Below are positions 6,344 to 9,409 of a stretch of 9,409 nucleotides of DNA, piece after piece. Source of the DNA: Thermoprotei archaeon (GTDB lineage: Archaea; Thermoproteota; Thermoprotei; Thermofilales; B20-G17). Both the position numbers and the translations under genes were made by a program. The first letter of the stretch is position 1. Every line of letters starts with the position of its first letter. The notes below the pieces were generated by a model. It saw only the letters and a program-made list of their open reading frames with translations, was not told the DNA's origin and made no database searches. The stretch is from contig QMRW01000045.1 of assembly GCA_003650785.1 (NCBI GenBank), forward strand, positions 1 to 9,409, in the 5' to 3' direction.

Positions 6344-6370
6344 ATTTCCCCCACTATCTATGTTCAACGC

Positions 6371-6380
6371 TAAAATAAGT
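6371..6380 (-). promoter_or_regulatory. Promoter of the prefoldin-ftsY-carbamoyltransferase unit
   Basis: The minus strand reads ACTTATTTTA, an A/T box ending 27 bases before the prefoldin ATG. The expected start site is five or six bases upstream of the ATG. This places the alternative TTG start outside the transcript. It stands at the end of a long gap, as expected for the head of an operon. Confidence 0.45.
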
Positions 6381-6466
6381 ATATGGTTGTCTATACTGAT
6401 TTCTCGGTATTTCAGTATCTAACTATCTTGATTGAACTGTTTTTGTCCTCTTCCATTAGATTAGAC

Positions 6467-6477
6467 ACTTACAATGA
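6467..6477. repeat. ACTTACAATGA motif, copy 1
   Basis: Eleven bases are identical to 6657-6667, in the same orientation and 190 bases apart. Both copies lie in the rplX-prefoldin gap. Read on the minus strand they are TCATTGTAAGT. This copy overlaps a weak AATGAA/TTCATT inverted repeat (6473-6478 and 6496-6501). Confidence 0.4.
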
Positions 6478-6648
6478 ATGATATCGAGATCTAGCTTCAT
6501 TAAAAATCTTCATATACTAAAATTCCGTTGTATTCTGAAGCAACTCTACAATTACTGTCCACCTAATAGTGATTATTCATACTACTCAGTTTCCTGATGT
6601 TCATATTCAGGGCTACTTAAGGTAATGTATACTCTCTCAAATTCGAGA

Positions 6649-6706
6649 AGTAGGATACTTACAATGACCGAGTCGTTACCGAAGTTCGTCGATTAACTAT
6701 CCTACT
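6649..6706. repeat. Inverted repeat spanning the rplX stop codon
   Basis: The arms AGTAGGATACTTA (6649-6661) and TAACTATCCTACT (6694-6706) pair at 12 of 13 positions and enclose a 32-base loop. The right arm contains the TAG stop of rplX, so in the mRNA the hairpin would begin at the end of the coding region. It could be a 3'-end processing or stability element, a terminator-associated fold, or part of a small RNA. No ACA box or C/D boxes are placed to support a guide RNA. Confidence 0.55.
6657..6667. repeat. ACTTACAATGA motif, copy 2
   Basis: This is the second copy of the 11-base motif at 6467-6477. It starts within the left arm of the inverted repeat that spans the rplX stop codon and extends into the loop. 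Confidence 0.4.
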
Positions 6707-7052
6707 GGATTTCAACAGGTGGAATTTTCCTCTTTCGTATTTTGTATACAAGGATTTTCTCCATTGAACTTATTTTAGCTATGTAGGGATCTGTAATTTC
6801 TTCCTCTCTGACCTCTCGTATCAATGTTATCTTTATATGGCGTCTCGATAGCTTATGTCTCGATCCCAGTTCTGAGAATACCCTTTCTATAACATCCTCT
6901 TTACTTATCCCACGTCTCTCTAAGCTGAACTTTTGCCAACCGTATTTGAGTTTCATAACCCCCTCTATTCTAAACACTTTTACCTTTACTTCATTGACAT
7001 TTTTACTCTTCCTTTTTCTCCCAGTCTTACCCTTTGTATTTACTGAGGACAT
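6702..7052 (-). CDS. rplX: Large ribosomal subunit protein L18a (L20e/LX)
   Basis: The protein has 116 residues. It is an archaeal/eukaryal protein of the 50S subunit. The family core starts at about residue 24 with VKVFRIEGVMKLKYGWQKFS and continues through FSELGSRHKLSRRHIKI. The first 22 residues are a Lys/Arg-rich extension (KGKTGRKRKSKN), and the C-terminus ends in another basic stretch, KIRKRKIPP. A GTG at residue 26 lies near the usual family start, but the ATG used here has GGAG six bases upstream and its own TATA-like box, so the extension is probably translated. The gene lies between aif6 and the prefoldin gene, a common archaeal order. Its stop codon sits within an inverted repeat. 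Confidence 0.9.
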   Translation of the reverse strand: MSSVNTKGKTGRKRKSKNVNEVKVKVFRIEGVMKLKYGWQKFSLERRGISKEDVIERVFSELGSRHKLSRRHIKITLIREVREEEITDPYIAKISSMEKILVYKIRKRKIPPVEIQ

Positions 7053-7083
7053 CTACTTCTCCACTTCCAGAGTATATCGGGAC

Positions 7084-7095
7084 TTATATTATTAA
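7084..7095 (-). promoter_or_regulatory. Possible promoter of rplX
   Basis: The minus strand reads TTAATAATATAA in the 66-base gap after aif6. This A/T box ends 32 bases before the rplX ATG, giving an expected leader of roughly ten bases with a GGAG site. It may add to read-through from the upstream translation cluster. Confidence 0.35.
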
Positions 7096-7118
7096 TCCAT
7101 TTTTAACTTGGATAGAGA

Positions 7119-7817
7119 CTAGGAGAATAGTATCTGCTGTATTTTCATGAGTTCTGGACCCGTAGTATCAATACCTACTACAGCACCTCTACTATTTGCT
7201 ACTATTCCTGCTCTCAAGTAGGGGCTACCCTTATTTACTGTTCCTACATCAGCCTGGACACCCATGAATTTGCCCAATTCTTCAACCTCTTCATCACTTG
7301 CCAAAGGATGTACAAGGAGTCCTCTGTTAGTGGCTATAGCTACTGCACCTACTAGACTATTACCAGCTACATCTCTCAATTCAACCTCTACATCTAGTAT
7401 ATCTTCTATCTCTCTTCTACAGTCTTTAAGCTCCTTGCTTATGATCGCAGCTTTATCGTTGGTTAGGATTAGGTTACCCACAGCTGTATTCAAGCTATTC
7501 AGACGTTCAACTATTATATCCCTGCCAGTTTGATCTAAAATACTCTTTTTGAGAAAGTCTACTTCTTCATCCAGTGCATAGGATGGTAAAATTAATCCAT
7601 TAGAGTTTCCTACAGCAAATATGCCTAGGAGGCATGATCCATAGATACTACACTTGATTAGTGGTACCTTAAGTGTAGATTCGAGAATATTGTAAGTCTT
7701 CATGGGTAGATCATCAGGAGCAAGAGTGAAGTATTCCGATGTGTATATGAAGGTGCCTACGAAGCTGGTGCCATAAATTGTCAGCTTTTCTACAACCACT
7801 GAGCTACTCTCAGACAT
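7119..7817 (-). CDS. eif6: Translation initiation factor 6 (aIF6), ribosome anti-association factor
   Basis: The protein has 232 residues, slightly longer than the usual 220. aIF6 binds the 50S subunit and blocks premature joining of the 30S subunit. The pentein fold is visible as five similar repeats: IYGTSFVGTFIY (14-25), IYGSCLLGIFAVGNSNGLILP (58-78), NTAVGNLILTNDKAAI (110-125), GNSLVGAVAIATNRGLLVHP (152-171) and GSPYLRAGIVANSRGAVVG (197-215). The ATG follows the L31e stop with no spacer, and a GAGGT lies about ten bases upstream. Co-transcription with L31e and L39e is very likely. The first eight residues, rich in Ser and Val, exceed most homologues but no better start is seen. Confidence 0.95.
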   Translation of the reverse strand: MSESSSVVVEKLTIYGTSFVGTFIYTSEYFTLAPDDLPMKTYNILESTLKVPLIKCSIYGSCLLGIFAVGNSNGLILPSYALDEEVDFLKKSILDQTGRDIIVERLNSLNTAVGNLILTNDKAAIISKELKDCRREIEDILDVEVELRDVAGNSLVGAVAIATNRGLLVHPLASDEEVEELGKFMGVQADVGTVNKGSPYLRAGIVANSRGAVVGIDTTGPELMKIQQILFS

Positions 7818-8087
7818 CTACTCTTCTACCTCTTCCTCAGGAAGAAGAACTTCAGCGGTATCTTCATCTATTCTTACTATCTTCACTCTAATCCTTCTAG
7901 GAGGCCTCTCTCTGTTTCTCCTCCATATCTCCTCATTAACCCTATTACTAATTTTCACTGTACTTACGTGTAGGTGTCTAGATACATATTCCTTAATAAG
8001 CCTAATAGCCTTATTAGCTCGTTTTTGTCTTGGTACATAGTAGGCTTTCCTGAGAGGAATAGTCGTTACTATTTCATCACTACTCAC
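7818..8087 (-). CDS. rpl31e: Large ribosomal subunit protein L31e
   Basis: The protein has 89 residues from the start chosen here. L31e sits near the polypeptide exit tunnel and is found only in archaea and eukaryotes. The family sequence begins TTIPLRKAYYVPRQKRANKA and continues IRLIKEYVSRHL, with a basic middle (WRRNRERPPRRIRV) and an acidic tail (EEEVEE). A GTG nine bases upstream would add three residues, but the GGTGA that overlaps it is correctly spaced, five bases before the GTG used here. This is the spacing seen at the Clp1-like gene. The ribosome binding site directly follows the L39e stop. The TAG stop abuts the aif6 ATG. Confidence 0.94.
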   Translation of the reverse strand: MSSDEIVTTIPLRKAYYVPRQKRANKAIRLIKEYVSRHLHVSTVKISNRVNEEIWRRNRERPPRRIRVKIVRIDEDTAEVLLPEEEVEE

Positions 8088-8097
8088 TCTAGTCACC

Positions 8098-8253
8098 TTA
8101 TAGCTTCAGTCTACTCCTCCTCCAATGTCTTCTTCTAGGAGTTCTTCTAACTCTTCCAAGGGTCTTCATTACTACCCATAGTGGTACTGCTCTATTAGAT
8201 TTTAATGCAGCTGCTAACCTTAGCTTCTTACCTAGAGGTTTAGATCTAGCCAT
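8098..8253 (-). CDS. rpl39e: Large ribosomal subunit protein L39e
   Basis: The protein has only 51 residues, the full family length. L39e lies inside the exit tunnel wall of the large subunit. The protein begins MARSKPLGKKLRLAAALKSN and continues RAVPLWVVMKTLGRVRR, ending WRRSRLKL; this Arg/Lys-rich composition with conserved Trp residues is diagnostic. The ATG follows GAGGTGA by four bases, and that site contains the TGA stop of the upstream PDCD5 gene, so the two are tightly coupled. The TAA stop is followed at once by the binding site of L31e. Confidence 0.97.
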   Translation of the reverse strand: MARSKPLGKKLRLAAALKSNRAVPLWVVMKTLGRVRRTPRRRHWRRSRLKL

Positions 8254-8257
8254 ATTC

Positions 8258-8608
8258 TCACCTCAATCCCCTAAACTTAATCCTTATATTACGTCTACTT
8301 CTTCTAGCTATTTCAGCCAGTATTATCTTCAGAGTCCTATCGGTTATTGGTGGTTTTAATCTACCTGCCTGTACTAGCTGTATTAATTGTACCTCTATAG
8401 TCTCTACTAGCTCTGGTCTTACAAGCTTTAAATTTGACAATCTTCTTCTGGCTTCTGGGGTGAGTAGAGCTCTAAGCATTCGCTCTCTCTCAAGCTCCGC
8501 TCTTCTCCTCTCCTCTTCTAGTCTTTTAGCCTCCAATAATCTCTGATACTCAAGCATTTTCCTCCTTTTTATCTCCTCTAGTTCTTCATCAGTGTAGTCA
8601 TACTCCAT
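8258..8608 (-). CDS. PDCD5-family DNA-binding protein
   Basis: The protein has 116 residues. PDCD5 homologues are small helical proteins, TFAR19 in eukaryotes, that bind DNA in archaeal tests; their cellular role in archaea is unsettled. A long charged N-terminal helix (about 5-48, rich in Glu and Arg) is followed by the core helical bundle with LTPEARRRLSNLKLVRPELV (49-68) and IEVQLIQLVQAGRL (71-84). A basic tail, RRSRRNIRIKFRGLR, ends it and probably contacts nucleic acid. The ATG has GGAGGT nine bases upstream. The standing position between S19e and L39e suggests a link to ribosome function, but this is inference. Confidence 0.93.
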   Translation of the reverse strand: MEYDYTDEELEEIKRRKMLEYQRLLEAKRLEEERRRAELERERMLRALLTPEARRRLSNLKLVRPELVETIEVQLIQLVQAGRLKPPITDRTLKIILAEIARRSRRNIRIKFRGLR

Positions 8609-8653
8609 AGGACTCTTACCTCCAATACTACTAAGACCTCTATCTCTTAGTTA

Positions 8654-8666
8654 CTTTTAAGTATTC
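8654..8666 (-). promoter_or_regulatory. Possible promoter before the PDCD5 gene
   Basis: The minus strand reads GAATACTTAAAAG in the 132-base gap after rps19e. The A/T box CTTAAAAG ends about 45 bases before the ATG, leaving an expected leader of some 20 bases that includes GGAGGT. It could drive the PDCD5-L39e-L31e-aIF6 group. Confidence 0.35.
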
Positions 8667-8740
8667 TCTCAGAAGTAAGGTAGCATCCAATACTTTCAAG
8701 GAGTGAAAATCTGAGATAAACCTCCTTATACATGTCCTAC

Positions 8741-9211
8741 TCATAGATATTTTTTAAGTTCGGGCCTCTCCTTAACTAGCTCTCTAAATACCCTAGTAGC
8801 TATTCTATCCATGAGTGATCTTCCTAGTGGAGTTAGAATTCTACCCCTTCTCTCAACTTTTTCAACTAATCCTGCTGCCTCGAGTTGCTGTAGAATCTTT
8901 CTTATACTTGAACCTCCAGCTTTCTTAAAGTGTTTCCTCTTTAAACCCAAATCAGCTCTACCCCCATATGCTGTTCTCAAGCGCTCAATGCCGACTGGCC
9001 CATATATATAGAGCTTTCGCATTATGGATGCGGCTCTCACATACCACCAGTCTGGGTCATCAGGTATCCTCTCGGCATGGGGTCCTGTTTTTGCATAAAA
9101 GGCCCACTCAGGAGGCCTTACTTCTTCTACTCTCTCCTTTAGATAAGCAGCTAGTGCTTTTATCAATCTATTCGGTGGGACATCATATACCGTTACCACT
9201 TCGACACGCAC
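8741..9211 (-). CDS. rps19e: Small ribosomal subunit protein S19e
   Basis: The protein has up to 156 residues. S19e is a 30S head protein needed for small-subunit maturation and is shared with eukaryotes. Family sequence runs from TVYDVPPNRLIKALA through PPEWAFYAKTG, DDPDWWYVRAASIMRKLYI, GIERLRTAYGG and LKRKHFKKAGGSSIRKILQQ to a winged-helix C-terminus. The start is uncertain. The GTG at 9211 lies 21 bases after a strong TATA box and would suit a leaderless message. A GTG at 9199 gives MVTVYDVPP, closer to the family start, with a GGTG nine bases upstream. It heads the translation cluster. Confidence 0.95.
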   Translation of the reverse strand: MRVEVVTVYDVPPNRLIKALAAYLKERVEEVRPPEWAFYAKTGPHAERIPDDPDWWYVRAASIMRKLYIYGPVGIERLRTAYGGRADLGLKRKHFKKAGGSSIRKILQQLEAAGLVEKVERRGRILTPLGRSLMDRIATRVFRELVKERPELKKYL

Positions 9212-9231
9212 CTACCTTTACTGTCTGATCC

Positions 9232-9245
9232 TATATAAAACTGTA
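9232..9245 (-). promoter_or_regulatory. Promoter of rps19e
   Basis: The minus strand reads TACAGTTTTATATA, the best TATA box in the window (TTTTATATA). It ends 21 bases before the upstream GTG candidate of rps19e, so transcription should begin at about that codon. It follows the stop of the preceding gene by about 15 bases. Confidence 0.6.
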
Positions 9246-9256
9246 GCTTTTTACAT

Positions 9257-9409
9257 TTACGCTTTACTTAGGTCTTTAGGGCTTAAAGAACCAATGTCTG
9301 CTCCTAGCTTTTCCATTACAGATCTTAGTGATGTCTTGAGGTATTTAGTGACTATTACAATAACTAGAGCTTCTCCAGGTTGACAATAGCCAGGCTGACC
9401 GTAAAGTAC
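9257..9409 (-). CDS. C-terminal fragment of an unrecognised protein
   Basis: Fifty codons are open from the window edge to a TAA that stands ahead of the rps19e promoter. The tail begins VLYGQPGYCQPGEALVIVIV, a Gly-Cys-Pro-rich turn followed by a buried-looking beta strand, and then continues KYLKTSLRSVMEKLGADIG, a probable helix. The pattern looks like the end of a compact alpha/beta domain. I do not recognise the family. A molybdopterin synthase MoaE-like end was considered because of the GE-plus-strand pattern, but the characteristic residues after the strand are missing. Codon use matches the neighbours, so it is probably a real gene. Confidence 0.65.
   Translation of the reverse strand, partial: VLYGQPGYCQPGEALVIVIVTKYLKTSLRSVMEKLGADIGSLSPKDLSKA

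Larger units (their letters stand above)
6368..6701. other. Long intergenic region between prefoldin alpha and rplX
   Basis: This is the longest gap in the window. No open frame here exceeds about 15 codons with a start on the minus strand, and none looks like a known protein. It is too AT-rich for the stable RNAs of a hyperthermophile, and I see no tRNA, 7S RNA or RNase P RNA signature. It contains the prefoldin promoter at one end, an inverted repeat across the rplX stop at the other, two copies of ACTTACAATGA, and a minus-strand T run (TTTTTA, about 6501-6506) that could end the rplX transcript. Confidence 0.6.

Noticed and set aside
6344..6367. TTG start adding eight residues to prefoldin alpha
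   Set aside because: It would lie upstream of the transcription start expected from the TATA-like box, and the downstream ATG gives the usual family beginning.
6541..6706. A box C/D or H/ACA guide RNA in the rplX-prefoldin gap
   Set aside because: CTGA-like and TGATG-like strings occur, but not as properly spaced C, D', C' and D boxes, and the long hairpin lacks an ACA box three bases after the stem.
6620..6706. A tRNA gene suggested by a TTCGA-like string and a long terminal stem
   Set aside because: The T-loop and D-arm signatures are missing, the stem encloses only 32 bases, and the region is too AT-rich for a hyperthermophile tRNA.
8647..8733. A 28-codon minus-strand frame between rps19e and the PDCD5 gene
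   Set aside because: It has no convincing ribosome binding site, no recognisable product, and overlaps the probable PDCD5 promoter.

Overview
The window looks like part of the chromosome of a hyperthermophilic archaeon of the Thermoproteota (Crenarchaeota). The evidence is an archaeal/eukaryal-type gene set (S19e, PDCD5, L39e, L31e, aIF6, L18a/LX, prefoldin alpha, FtsY, SecE, Spt5), TATA-box promoters, GGTGA-type ribosome binding sites, GTG and TTG starts, and AT-rich DNA that favours AGA/AGG, CTA and ATA codons. The species cannot be named from the sequence. A Desulfurococcales-like organism is a reasonable guess and no more.

All complete protein genes lie on the minus strand, so transcription runs from high to low coordinates. 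Upstream end (9409 to 6702): the C-terminus of an unrecognised protein, then rps19e, a PDCD5-type DNA-binding protein, rpl39e, rpl31e, aif6 and rplX. This is a compact translation cluster in which several stop codons touch or overlap the next ribosome binding site. L39e (51 residues) is a real gene easily missed by length cut-offs. Next is a 334-base gap that holds no gene I can recognise, but does hold an inverted repeat across the rplX stop codon and an 11-base motif present twice.

Middle (6343 to 2904): prefoldin alpha, ftsY, an ornithine carbamoyltransferase, secE and spt5. FtsY and SecE serve membrane targeting and translocation, prefoldin nascent-chain folding, and Spt5 transcription elongation. 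The carbamoyltransferase is a metabolic gene sitting inside this normally informational neighbourhood. The most unusual structure is here: a perfect 79-bp direct repeat brackets secE. Each copy carries the promoter, ribosome binding site, start codon and first codons of spt5. The upstream copy thereby gives secE its own promoter and an 11-codon leader reading frame whose stop abuts the secE ATG. SecE also has an unexpected second hydrophobic segment.

Downstream end (2876 to 1): a Clp1/Grc3-type polynucleotide kinase closely coupled to spt5, then a separately promoted UbiD-family decarboxylase that may be the anhydromevalonate phosphate decarboxylase of the archaeal mevalonate pathway. The extreme left edge holds the last 22 codons of a convergent plus-strand gene. 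I see no CRISPR array, tRNA, rRNA, transposase or insertion sequence.
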